Assembly (NCBI GenBank): GCA_016182965.1
Contig: JACPFM010000019.1
Coordinates: forward strand, 1-64,000
Length of the DNA: 64,000 bases
Source of the DNA: Deltaproteobacteria bacterium
Lineage (GTDB): Bacteria; Myxococcota_A; Polyangia; Polyangiales; JADJMO01
Direction of reading: 5' to 3'
The notes under the pieces are model-generated. The model had not been told where the DNA came from, did no database searches, and saw nothing but the letters and a program-made list of their open reading frames with translations. This document shows positions 8,551 to 16,135 of the stretch, one piece after another. A program made the translations under genes and the position numbers. The first letter of the stretch is position 1. Every line of letters starts with the position of its first letter.

Positions 8551-8570
8551 ATCCATGCGATCGGCCGACA
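8551..8570. promoter_or_regulatory. HipB half-site overlapping the hipB start codon
   Basis: ATCCATGCGATCG begins 61 bp after operator 2, and its ATG is the proposed start codon of hipB. Only the left half matches; the right half is degenerate. Confidence 0.45.
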
Positions 8571-8809
8571 AGCTCAGTGAGGTCGCCGCGGCGGTGCGAA
8601 CGCGGCGGCGGGCACTCAGGTTGACGCAGATCGCGCTCGCTCAGCTCGCCGGCGTCGGCGCCGACTTCATCTACGACGTGGAGCAGGGCAAGCCGACGCT
8701 CCGATTCGACAAGCTCCTCGACGTTCTCGAGGTGCTCGGGTTGCAGGTCCGCATCGAGAGCGGCAAGAAGCGGCTGGTGAGCGACGTCGGTCCGGAGAAG
8801 AAGCCGTGA
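8555..8809 (+). CDS. hipB: HipB-like antitoxin, XRE-family repressor
   Basis: An 84-residue helix-turn-helix protein: the segment RRRALRLTQIALAQLAGVGADFIYDVEQGKPTLRF is shown here only by its ends, RRRALRLTQ and EQGKPTLRF, with a Cro/CI-type HTH between them. It should neutralise HipA and repress the operon at the palindromes upstream. I chose the ATG at 8555 rather than an earlier one at 8504 because it gives a normal HipB length and leaves operator 2 untranslated. It overlaps hipA by four bases (GTGA), which indicates translational coupling. Confidence 0.85.
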   Translation: MRSADKLSEVAAAVRTRRRALRLTQIALAQLAGVGADFIYDVEQGKPTLRFDKLLDVLEVLGLQVRIESGKKRLVSDVGPEKKP

Positions 8810-9987
8810 GCGCGGCGCTCGACGTCTACCGTGAATCGACGCGCGTCGGACGACTCGAGCGAACGCGGCATGGCTCGGTGTTCAGCTACGACGCGACGTT
8901 CCTCGACGCTCCCGGCGACGAAGGCATCGCGGTTCACCTCCCGAAGACGCGCGAGCGAATCGCGACCGTCGGCGTGAATCTCCACACGTTCTTCGCGGGT
9001 CTCCTACCGGAGGGCGCAAGGCTGCGCGCGATGGTCCGTCGCCTCAAGGCGTCGGAGGACGACCTCTTCACGCTCTTGGCCTCGTCGGGCTCCGATTGCA
9101 TCGGTGACATCGCGGTCGCGAAGGCGGGTGAGCCGCTGCCAGACATCGTTCCGACCGTCGAGGTCGACGCGCTCGAGCGGGTCGTATTCGCCGACCTCTT
9201 CGCGAGGAGCATCACGCAGTCCGGACGCGAGCCGCTCATCCCCGGCGTGCAGGAGAAGATCAGCGCTTCGATGATCTCGTTTCCGGTGCGCGGGACGGCC
9301 GCCGCCTGGATTCTCAAGCTCGAGCCGGCCGAAGCTCCGAAGCTCGTGGAGAACGAGGCCTACTTCCTCGAAATGGCGCGGAAGGTCGGGATCCCCGTGC
9401 CTCCATTCCAGCTCGTGCACGACGCGAAGGCGCGGCCCGGCCTGCTCGTCGAACGATTCGATCGCGTCGTCGAGGCGGGCGTGGTGCGGAAGCTGCACCA
9501 GGAGGACGCCTGTCAGCTGCTCGATCGATATCCCGCCGACAAGTACCAGCTCGGCTCCTCCGACCTGATGCAGGCACTCGATGTCTGCTCCGCACCGGTG
9601 GCGGAGAAGGCCAAGCTGTTCCGGTTGCTCGTCTTCTCCTATCTGATCGGCAACGGCGACCTCCACGCGAAGAACGCGAGTGTGCGCACGCGGCTCGACG
9701 GGATCGTCGAGCTGTCCCCCGCCTACGACATCCTCTCGACCTTCCCCTATGGCGATCGGCACATGGCATTGCGTGTCGATGCTCGCGACGACAACCTCCG
9801 CCGCGCGCAGCTCGTGAAGTTCGCCGCACGGCACGGCCTCCGCGAGCCAGCCGTTCTCTCGGTGATCGACGCCATCGTCGAGGCCGCTCCGATGATCGCG
9901 GAGGGCGTCGCTCGGATCGGCTTCGAACCCAAGAAGACCGAGGCTCTGCGACGACTGATCGCGAAGCGCGCGCGCGATCTCGCCTGA
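8806..9987 (+). CDS. hipA: HipA-type serine/threonine kinase toxin
   Basis: A 393-residue HipA kinase. In E. coli HipA phosphorylates glutamyl-tRNA synthetase and induces dormancy; the target here is unknown. Visible features are the N-terminal HipA subdomain (GVNLHTFFAGLLPEG), the phosphate-binding loop GVQEKIS (residues 147-153, like AQEKT of E. coli), the ATP-side LLVERFDR, the catalytic loop GNGDLHAKN (282-290, Asp285) and the metal-binding AYD (Asp308). The gene looks intact and starts with a GTG that overlaps hipB. An interspersed repeat begins four bases after its stop, at the left edge of a region of broken genes. Confidence 0.9.
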   Translation: MSAALDVYRESTRVGRLERTRHGSVFSYDATFLDAPGDEGIAVHLPKTRERIATVGVNLHTFFAGLLPEGARLRAMVRRLKASEDDLFTLLASSGSDCIGDIAVAKAGEPLPDIVPTVEVDALERVVFADLFARSITQSGREPLIPGVQEKISASMISFPVRGTAAAWILKLEPAEAPKLVENEAYFLEMARKVGIPVPPFQLVHDAKARPGLLVERFDRVVEAGVVRKLHQEDACQLLDRYPADKYQLGSSDLMQALDVCSAPVAEKAKLFRLLVFSYLIGNGDLHAKNASVRTRLDGIVELSPAYDILSTFPYGDRHMALRVDARDDNLRRAQLVKFAARHGLREPAVLSVIDAIVEAAPMIAEGVARIGFEPKKTEALRRLIAKRARDLA

Positions 9988-9990
9988 CGG

Positions 9991-10094
9991 GCGGGGGCTA
10001 GGAACTCGAAGCGTCCTTGGCGGATTCCAGGGCGGGAGGTTACGTAAGGTGGGGATCATGCGCAGTTCGCAGGGGACGGTCGCAGGGTGGATCG
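9991..10094. repeat. Interspersed modular repeat, copy 1 (modules alpha-beta)
   Basis: About 104 bp. Module alpha starts with GGCTAGGAACTCGAAGCG and includes CTTGGCGGATTCCAGGG; module beta includes GCGGGAGGTTAC and GGGGACGGTCGCAGGGTGG. Nearly the same sequence recurs at 11120-11243, with parts at 13354-13440 and 25796-25834. It abuts the end of hipA. Confidence 0.85.
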
Positions 10095-10243
10095 ACGCCC
10101 GTGGCAGCGAGCCGCCATGCCAGCATGGGCGCGCGCATGGAGGAGCGCACGGTGGCGATCACCAACAGCGGTCGCGCGCGGCGTGCGGACGGAGGGTGCG
10201 CGCCGTGCGGCCACGCCGCGCGCTCCGCTACCATCAGACCGTG

Positions 10244-10885
10244 ATGCGTCTCGTAGCGATCGTGCTTCTCCTTTGCTCCTGCGGTGGTCCCCCCAAGACC
10301 ACGGTGCTCGCTCCGCCAGCGGTGCCGAGCTGTCCCTCCGGGATGGTCGAGATCGCCGGGGGTAGCTTCCGCATGCGCGTCCGGGGCGACGACGTCACCG
10401 TGAAGACCTTCTGCCTCGATCGGCTCGAGGTCAGGGTCGCGAGCTACGAGGAGTGCGTCGCCAAGGACGGTTGCGCGAACGATCATCCCGGTCGGGTCAT
10501 GGTGCTCGGCGATGCGGCGGTCGACCCCGCGTGCAACGTGGGCAAGCCCGATCGCAAGAACCATCCGATGAACTGCGTCGATCACGCGCAGGCCGACCAT
10601 TTCTGCAAATCGCGCGGCGCGCGGCTGCCGCACGAGGAAGAATGGGAGTGGGCGGCGCGCGGCGGGACGAAGGGCACCAGGTATCCGTGGGGGGCCGCCG
10701 CGCCCGACACGATGATCTGTTGGTCGGGCGTCTCGGTGCGGAGCGGCACGTGCGAGGTCGGCGCGCACGAAGGCGACAGCCCGCTCGGGGTCCGCGACCT
10801 GATCGGCAACGTATGGGAGTGGAGCCGATCGTGGAACGAGGCGTCTGCGCGAACGACGTCGTTGGGGTTCCGCTGCGCGCGCTGA
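10244..10885 (+). CDS. Lipoprotein with formylglycine-generating-enzyme (SUMF1) domain, internally shortened
   Basis: A 213-residue protein with a short lipoprotein signal (MRLVAIVLLLCSCGG). An FGE-sulfatase (SUMF1) domain follows, recognised from GMVEIAGGSF, LPHEEEWEWAARGG, GTRYPWG, LIGNVWEW and the closing LGFRCAR. Most bacterial members of this type have no demonstrated enzyme activity. The usual 25-30 residues between NVWEW and the final GFRC strand, including the VRGGSW segment, appear to be missing, so this copy may be an internal-deletion derivative. The start is the ATG at the signal peptide. The gene lies between repeat copies 1 and 2. Confidence 0.7.
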   Translation: MRLVAIVLLLCSCGGPPKTTVLAPPAVPSCPSGMVEIAGGSFRMRVRGDDVTVKTFCLDRLEVRVASYEECVAKDGCANDHPGRVMVLGDAAVDPACNVGKPDRKNHPMNCVDHAQADHFCKSRGARLPHEEEWEWAARGGTKGTRYPWGAAAPDTMICWSGVSVRSGTCEVGAHEGDSPLGVRDLIGNVWEWSRSWNEASARTTSLGFRCAR

Positions 10886-10929
10886 CCGAGTCGGGGTGTG
10901 GAGCGCGGGACAGGAGAGGGTCGGAACGT

Positions 10930-11119
10930 CTTCGCCAAGAGCCGCTGCGGGTAGTCCCGCTCGAACTCGTCGATCAGCGTGCGCGTCACGTCCTTGAAGC
11001 GCCCGAGCTCCGCGCCCGGCGCCGGCGGCGGCAGCGACGGGGTGGGCGTTGGCGGGCGCGTGCGCGCGTTGGCCCGAGAGCATGCGCTCGAAGGCCAGGT
11101 CGGTCTCGGTGATGACGTC
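10930..11119 (-). pseudogene. Fragment of a regulator gene, probably sigma-54 type
   Basis: Minus-strand coding remnants: DVITETDLAFERMLSG in one frame and GRFKDVTRTLIDEFERDY in another. The second resembles the linker and start of the C-terminal HTH region of sigma-54 activators (FK-V...LIDEFERDYL...LL). The fragment ends at repeat copy 2 on its upstream side and has no HTH at the other. Family assignment is tentative. Confidence 0.35.
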
Positions 11120-11243
11120 GGGGGCTAGGAACTCGAAGCGTCCTTGGCGGATTCCAGGGCGGGAGGTTACATAAGGTGGAGGTCATGCGCAGTTTGCCGG
11201 GGACGGTCGCAGGGTGGATCGGGGGCGGCGGGCGTCTCTCGTG
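11120..11243. repeat. Interspersed modular repeat, copy 2 (modules alpha-beta-gamma)
   Basis: The longest copy, 124 bp. Alpha and beta match copy 1 with few changes; gamma (GGGGCGGCGGGCGTCTCTCG) is shared with copy 3. It separates a broken regulator fragment on the left from the gene starting at 11255. Confidence 0.85.
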
Positions 11244-11254
11244 AGCGTGCTTCC

Positions 11255-12682
11255 GTGACACCGCCGTCTTCTCCGTTCTTCGTGGCGCGCTCCGGCCAGG
11301 AGGTGCTCGCCGCGCCGCTGCCCGTGGGCTGGTCGTCGCTGCCGGTGCCATGCGGATTCGTCCACCCGGCGCTCGCCGGCGACATCGCGGCGGCGCTCGC
11401 GATCGCCGCCGAAGACGTGCTCGCCGTCGCGCGGTACGAGGCCGCTCTCGTCGATGGCCGCGTCACCCGACCCGCCGAGGTTCCCGCGGACGACGACGCG
11501 TTGTTCGAAGCGATCGAGTTCGAGCACGCGGGCGTGCCGGCGCTGCGCACCGCGCTCGGCCGGCGCGCGGCGCTCCTGCTCGACGCCGTTCCGGTGATCC
11601 CGCCCGACGATCGCCCTCCGGCGCGCAGCGACGATCCGGCGGTCCGCGTGGCGCGCACGCACCCGCTCACCCTCGCGTACGACGCGCTGTCCGGCCACGT
11701 GCAGTACCTCGCGCGGCTGCACGAGCTCTCCGCGCCGCCCGTGTTGGTCGCCGTCCAGCACCGCGCCGTCCAGCTCTCCGTCGAGCGGCTGATCGCGACC
11801 GTGCGCGGCGAGCCGACTTGTGCGACGGCCCAGGTCGCAGCCGACGCGATGAGTCTCGCGCCGCCCCCGACGAGGTGGGACCGTCCGCGACGCGGCCACG
11901 TCGGGCTCGTCTTTCTCGACGACCGGCGCCTGCTCGTCCAAGACGCGAGGTCCGCGCGCGTCCTCCGCCTGCGCGGCGGCGCGATCGGTCCCGAGGTGCG
12001 GGTCGCGCTCCCCGTCCGGTACGCGACGTCCGATCGCGTCGTCTTCGCCAGCGCCGCGGCGCACGTCTTCGTCGAAGACGGGCTCCACGGCCTCGCGCTA
12101 TACGATCCGGCCCGCCGCAGGTTCGACGCCGCGCTCTCCGCGGAGCGCCCGGTGCGCCTGCTCACCGGAGGGATCTCCGGCCCCGACGAGATCCTCGCGT
12201 GGGATCCGCACGCGCACTCCGGCGTTGCCATCGGCGTGGAGCTCGAGGACCCGCGGCCGGGCCCCTACACGCGCGACGGCGCGTTCGCGTGGGCGCTCGG
12301 CCCCGGCGTCGACGGCGCGATCGTCGAGCTCGCGACCGGCGACGTCTTCGCGCGCACCGCGGACTTTCCCTTCGAGCAGCCCTCGATCGATCGACTGACG
12401 TGGGCGGGCACGATCTCGCGCGGCGCCCCGTTCGCGATCGATCACGAGCGTCGCGTCACCGCCGTCGCGCTGACGAACGAGCGCCGGTGGCGGCTGCTCG
12501 GTCCCAACGGCGTGGTGGTCGAAGACGATCGTCCCCTCTTCGGCCTCGCGTTCCGTCCCGACGGGGCCGCGTGGTCGCCCGACGCAAAGCGGCTCGCCCT
12601 GGCGCGCCGTGGCGAGATCATCGTCGTGGAGGCGAGCATGAGGCCCTGCGTCGTCGCGCGGCGCCGGGCGACGGGCGCTTGA
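11255..12682 (+). CDS. Hypothetical protein, possibly beta-propeller-like
   Basis: A 475-residue protein I do not recognise. The second half has repeated strand-rich segments with Gly-Asp turns (LVFLDDRRLLVQD, FVEDGLHGLALYD, LFGLAFRPDGAAWSPDAKRLALARRG) that resemble WD40 or TolB-like propeller blades. There is no signal peptide. The start is uncertain: GTG at 11255 lies just after repeat copy 2, and the frame is open back through the repeat, so the original N-terminus may have been replaced when the repeat arrived. Protein-like codon use and the long open frame argue that it is a real gene. Confidence 0.6.
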   Translation: MTPPSSPFFVARSGQEVLAAPLPVGWSSLPVPCGFVHPALAGDIAAALAIAAEDVLAVARYEAALVDGRVTRPAEVPADDDALFEAIEFEHAGVPALRTALGRRAALLLDAVPVIPPDDRPPARSDDPAVRVARTHPLTLAYDALSGHVQYLARLHELSAPPVLVAVQHRAVQLSVERLIATVRGEPTCATAQVAADAMSLAPPPTRWDRPRRGHVGLVFLDDRRLLVQDARSARVLRLRGGAIGPEVRVALPVRYATSDRVVFASAAAHVFVEDGLHGLALYDPARRRFDAALSAERPVRLLTGGISGPDEILAWDPHAHSGVAIGVELEDPRPGPYTRDGAFAWALGPGVDGAIVELATGDVFARTADFPFEQPSIDRLTWAGTISRGAPFAIDHERRVTAVALTNERRWRLLGPNGVVVEDDRPLFGLAFRPDGAAWSPDAKRLALARRGEIIVVEASMRPCVVARRRATGA

Positions 12683-12698
12683 CCGCGCGACTGCGGCA

Positions 12699-12800
12699 CC
12701 ACTCGACTCCCTCGCTCCACCGCTCACGCCGCAGGCGCTCGGTCACCGTGGTCTTGCCGGCACCATTCGGACCGGCGATCACCAAAAGGACCGGCTTCAC
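12699..12800 (-). pseudogene. Truncated zeta-type toxin / AAA kinase
   Basis: A GTG at 12800 overlaps the antitoxin stop by four bases (GTGA). It opens a frame with KPVLLVIAGPNGAGKTTVTE, the N-terminal P-loop of zeta-toxin-like kinases, and continues to RRERWSEGVEW. Beyond that the frame reads only sequence antisense to the neighbouring gene. More than 80% of the toxin is missing, including the catalytic region after the P-loop. Confidence 0.75.
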
Positions 12801-12997
12801 GCGCCCTTCCGACCGGCAAGACGAGCGCGGACGTCCTGCAGCACGGCCTCGCGGCGCTTCGCGATCTCGGCATGAACGCGGGCGAGCGCGGCGCGGCGCC
12901 GCGCCGGAACCCCCTCGAATGCGCGACGCGAGAGCTCCTGCAACTGCTCGTCGCTCGGCTCGAAGTCGGGATTCGCGAGGTTGCTCCCGTTCGACAT
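12797..12997 (-). CDS. Small antitoxin-like protein next to the broken zeta-like toxin
   Basis: A 66-residue, charged, probably helical protein (EPSDEQLQELSRRAF near the start; RVHAEIAKRREAVLQ later). Its position, size and GTGA overlap with the P-loop toxin frame mark it as the antitoxin of a type II module. It looks intact. The promoter probably includes TATACT inside the palindrome at 13004-13015, seven bases upstream of the ATG. With the toxin truncated it is either an orphan or a recent relic; it could still bind related toxins elsewhere. Confidence 0.6.
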   Translation of the reverse strand: MSNGSNLANPDFEPSDEQLQELSRRAFEGVPARRRAALARVHAEIAKRREAVLQDVRARLAGRKGA

Positions 12998-13003
12998 CTG
13001 CAG

Positions 13004-13015
13004 GCAGTATACTGC
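13004..13015. promoter_or_regulatory. Palindromic operator/-10 region of the antitoxin gene
   Basis: GCAGTATACTGC is a perfect 12-bp palindrome ending seven bases before the antitoxin ATG (minus strand) and contains the -10-like TATACT. It suits autorepression, as is typical for antitoxins. Confidence 0.5.
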
Positions 13016-13087
13016 GTTTCCCGCCGTCCTCCCGTGCGTCGGTCGTCAGGCCGCCGGCGCCGCCGAGGGGATCGTGGGGCGAAAGGC

Positions 13088-13353
13088 TCAGCCCCGAGCG
13101 CGCTCGAGCACCGACAGCGCGTCGGCGTGACCGACGGCGACCGGGTTGAACGCGCGCGCGCCGTCGTCTAGCTCCATCTTTCGAGAGCTTCGGCTGCTGA
13201 TCGCGCTGCACCTTGCCCGTCTCGGACAGCGTGCGCGGCAACCCGGCCTTCGCGTGGAGCATCTCGCGCAGCCTGCGGATGGAGGCGATCGCCGCGCGCG
13301 GGCGATCGCCGCTCATCACGCGCGCGTACCCCTCGGGGCCTTCGAGCGAGCAC
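13088..13353 (-). pseudogene. C-terminal fragment of an iron-containing alcohol dehydrogenase
   Basis: The first frame reads AIASIRRLREMLHAKAGLPR then TLSETGKVQRD. After a frameshift near 13168-13186 the next frame gives MELDDGARAFNPVAVGHADA and then LSVLERARG and a stop. Together these match the C-terminal helical domain of iron-dependent alcohol dehydrogenases. The upstream end is cut exactly where repeat copy 3 begins. The catalytic iron-binding domain is missing. Confidence 0.7.
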
Positions 13354-13440
13354 GGCGGGAGGTTTGATAAGGCTCAGATTGTGCGCAGTTCGCCGGGGAC
13401 GGTCGCAGGGTGGATCGGGGGCGGCGGGCGTCTCTCGTGG
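13354..13440. repeat. Interspersed modular repeat, copy 3 (modules beta-gamma)
   Basis: 87 bp matching the beta and gamma parts of copy 2; alpha is absent. Both flanks are broken genes: an alcohol dehydrogenase tail on one side and a pterin dehydratase head on the other. Confidence 0.85.
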
Positions 13441-13555
13441 CCGATCGCAGCGCGCTCCACTCGGGCACCTGCGACGACAACGCGGCGATCTGCTCTTCCG
13501 TCAACTTGGGTGTGGCCTTCGGCAGCGGCCGGCGTTGCTTCGACACGAGGTCCAT
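13441..13555 (-). pseudogene. N-terminal fragment of a pterin-4a-carbinolamine dehydratase
   Basis: ATG at 13555 opens KQRRPLPKATPKLTEEQIAA followed by LSSQVPEWS, the first helix and turn of the PCD/DCoH family, which dehydrates 4a-hydroxytetrahydrobiopterin. Coding similarity ends at repeat copy 3, which replaces the remaining two thirds with its His-rich active site. Confidence 0.6.
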
Positions 13556-13662
13556 CGCGCGAACCATACGGCACGCATCTCCCCCACGCCGCCCGCATCC
13601 CGCACGCCCCGTGCTCGCGCGCGGCATTGCCCGGGCCGACGGATCGAGCGTAGCCTCGGCGC

Positions 13663-14490
13663 ATGCCGGTCGATCGATCGCTACTTGTCTTGGCGATCGG
13701 TCGTCACGATGCCGGCGCTGCGGTCTCTCGTCGTCGCTTCCTCGGCGGCCTCGTGACGCTCGTGTGCGCGGCGCCGATCGTCGGTTGCGGTCGCGACGAA
13801 GAGGGCGCCGCCGACGCCGGACCGGACGCGGGCACCATCCCGATCGGGCCGTGGATCGTACCCGCGGGCACCACCCTCTCGCGCGGTCACTTCGCGCTGC
13901 TCTCCGCGACGATGGACGCGCTGATCCCCGGCGGCCCGACCCCCGGCGCGATCGAGTGCCAGGCGCCGTGGTACCTCGATCAGCTGCTCGGCGCGTTCTC
14001 CGTCGATCCACCGCGCATCTTCGCGGGAGGACCGTACTCGGGACGCCACGGCGGGCTCGCGAATTTCGCGCAGTTCCAGCCGCTCACGCGCGTCGAGCGG
14101 CTCCGCTGGCAGACGTACCTCGAGGGCTCGCTCGGCATCCCCGAGCGAGAGTGGAACGGGCCCGTCGTCGGTCTTCGTGCGCGCTACGAGCGAGGGCTCG
14201 AGGCGCTCGACGCCGCGGCGCGCGAGGCCGAGGGCGCGAGCTTCACGCTCCTCGAGCTCGCCACGCGAAGGTCGGTGCTCGTCGCCTTCGACGCGTCGTT
14301 CGTGCAGCTCGTCTACGAGCACGCCGTCGAGGGCACGTACGGCGATCCAGTCTACGGCGGTAACGTCGATGGCAAGGGCTGGACGGCGATTCGTTACGAG
14401 GGCGATCGCCAGCCGCTCGGCTACACGGCAGAGCAGATGCTTCGTCCAGACGCGGACGCCTCCGGCGCCGCTGGGCCGGAGAAGGGCTGA
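13663..14490 (+). CDS. Gluconate 2-dehydrogenase subunit 3-like Tat protein
   Basis: A 275-residue protein with a twin-arginine signal (SRRRFLGGL near residue 22), a possible lipobox Cys (VGCGRD) and a body in the style of gluconate 2-dehydrogenase subunit 3 (LSRGHFALLSATMDALIPGG). In membrane-bound FAD dehydrogenases this small subunit escorts the catalytic subunit through the Tat pathway. It is followed one base later by the GMC-type catalytic subunit and then by a multiheme cytochrome, so the three probably form one exported dehydrogenase. The start is the first ATG of the frame; a slightly later start would keep the Tat motif. Confidence 0.75.
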   Translation: MPVDRSLLVLAIGRHDAGAAVSRRRFLGGLVTLVCAAPIVGCGRDEEGAADAGPDAGTIPIGPWIVPAGTTLSRGHFALLSATMDALIPGGPTPGAIECQAPWYLDQLLGAFSVDPPRIFAGGPYSGRHGGLANFAQFQPLTRVERLRWQTYLEGSLGIPEREWNGPVVGLRARYERGLEALDAAAREAEGASFTLLELATRRSVLVAFDASFVQLVYEHAVEGTYGDPVYGGNVDGKGWTAIRYEGDRQPLGYTAEQMLRPDADASGAAGPEKG

Positions 14491-14491
14491 C

Positions 14492-16135
14492 ATGACCGAC
14501 TTCGACGCGGTCATCGTGGGGGCCGGCGCGGGCGGCGGTGTCGCGGCGTGGGTGCTCGCCTCGCGCGGCTGGAAGGTCGCGCTGATCGAGAAGGGGAGGA
14601 ACCCGTATCCGACGCTCTCGGCCGACACCCTCGAGGGCTCGCTCCTCGGCAACGACGAGGTCCGACGCCGGCGCTACTTCGCGTTCCAAGACCCGTTCAT
14701 CGAGCCGCGCGTGTACCGCGCAGGCGCGAGCGCGACGCCGCAGGTGCGCGAGATCCAGGGGCTCGGCGTCACGGTCGGCGGCGGCACGGTGCAGTACGAC
14801 GGCGACAGCCCGCGGCTACAGAAGATCGATTTCCAGCGGCTCTCGATGCTCGGTCCGGTCGAGGGTGCGACGGTCGTCGACTGGCCGATCGGCTACGACG
14901 ATCTCGCGCCGTACTACGACGAGGTGGAGCGGCTGATCGGCGTGCAGGGGCTCGCCGGTCCCGGTGGCGATCCGTTCGCCGAGGCGCGCGGCCCGTACCC
15001 GATGCCACCGGGTCATCCCGCGAGGGCGGGCGTGCTCCTCTCGGAGGCGGCGACGGCCATGGGCTACCACCCGCACCCGATGCCGATGGCCATCAACTCG
15101 ATGGGCTATCGGGGCCGGCCGGCCTGCGTGAACTGCGGGTTCTGCCAGTTCGGGTGCCCGGTGAACGCGAAAGGGTCGACCGCCGTCACCGTCGTGCGCG
15201 ACGCGCTGCGCACCGGCAACCTCACGCTGCTCTCCGAGTGCTGCGTCACCGCGCTCGACATGGAGCCGTCGGGCGCGCACGCGCGCGGCGTGCGCTACCT
15301 CGATCCGAAGGGCGATCCGCAGCTCGTCACGGCGAGGCACGTGATCGTCGCGGCCAACGCGATCGAGACGCCGCGCCTGCTCCTCGCCTCGGCGACGTCG
15401 GCGCAGCCGGACGGGGTCGGCAACGCGAGCGGCCTGCTCGGTCGGAACCTCATGTTCCACATCGTGTTCGCGGCGATCGGCGTCTTCGACCAGGAGTTGC
15501 GCAGCTACCGTGGCCGCCCGATCACGCACGCGATGGCGGACTTCACGCAGCCGGATGCCTCGGTGCCCGGTTTGCGCGGCGGCTACGTGGAGCTCGGTGG
15601 GCAGCTCCACCCGCTCGAGGAGGGTGTCAGCTACCCGTGGCTGCTGCACAAGGAGCTGATGATCAACGGCCGCTACCGCCGCAAGATCGCGTCGGTGTCG
15701 ATGATCGGCGAGGACGTGCCGTCGCTCGACAACCGCGTCGAGCTCGATCCGAAGGTGCGCGACGTGTACGGCCGCCCGGCGCCGCGCATCACGTACGGCC
15801 GCCACCCGAAGGACCAGGCGATGGTCGATCACTACGCGCCGAAGCTCTCGGCGATCGCCAAGGCGGCGGGCGCGAAGGAGATCATCGACGTCGATTTCGT
15901 CAAGCAGGACGGCCGTCCCGAGAGCAAGCACCTGCTCGGCACGGCGCGGATGGGCACCGATCCGAAGAGGTCGGTGACCGATCCGTGGGGGCGGCTGCAT
16001 GACGTCGACAACGTCTGGATCGCCGACGGGAGCACGTGGCCGACGTCGGCGGCGTTCAACCCGACGTTGACGCAGCAGGCGCTGGCGCACCGCACGGCGG
16101 CGTACGTCGTCGACCCGAAGGCGCCGAAGCCATGA
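14492..16135 (+). CDS. GMC-family FAD dehydrogenase with Fe-S-type cysteine motif
   Basis: A 547-residue GMC oxidoreductase of the gluconate/glucose/fructose dehydrogenase large-subunit type. The FAD fold starts at VIVGAGAGGGVAAW (residues 7-20); the C-terminal FAD/active-site strand reads AAFNPTLTQQALAHR. A cysteine cluster at 212, 215, 218 and 222 (CVNCGFCQFGC) resembles the [3Fe-4S] site of bacterial FAD glucose dehydrogenase. It should oxidise a sugar or alcohol in the periplasm after Tat co-export with the preceding subunit and pass electrons to the next gene product. The substrate cannot be predicted. It overlaps the cytochrome gene by ATGA. Confidence 0.85.
   Translation: MTDFDAVIVGAGAGGGVAAWVLASRGWKVALIEKGRNPYPTLSADTLEGSLLGNDEVRRRRYFAFQDPFIEPRVYRAGASATPQVREIQGLGVTVGGGTVQYDGDSPRLQKIDFQRLSMLGPVEGATVVDWPIGYDDLAPYYDEVERLIGVQGLAGPGGDPFAEARGPYPMPPGHPARAGVLLSEAATAMGYHPHPMPMAINSMGYRGRPACVNCGFCQFGCPVNAKGSTAVTVVRDALRTGNLTLLSECCVTALDMEPSGAHARGVRYLDPKGDPQLVTARHVIVAANAIETPRLLLASATSAQPDGVGNASGLLGRNLMFHIVFAAIGVFDQELRSYRGRPITHAMADFTQPDASVPGLRGGYVELGGQLHPLEEGVSYPWLLHKELMINGRYRRKIASVSMIGEDVPSLDNRVELDPKVRDVYGRPAPRITYGRHPKDQAMVDHYAPKLSAIAKAAGAKEIIDVDFVKQDGRPESKHLLGTARMGTDPKRSVTDPWGRLHDVDNVWIADGSTWPTSAAFNPTLTQQALAHRTAAYVVDPKAPKP

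Noticed and set aside
9991..13440. Interspersed repeats as a CRISPR array or integron attC array
   Set aside because: Spacing is kilobases, copies are ~100 bp with modular ends, and no cas or integrase gene is present.
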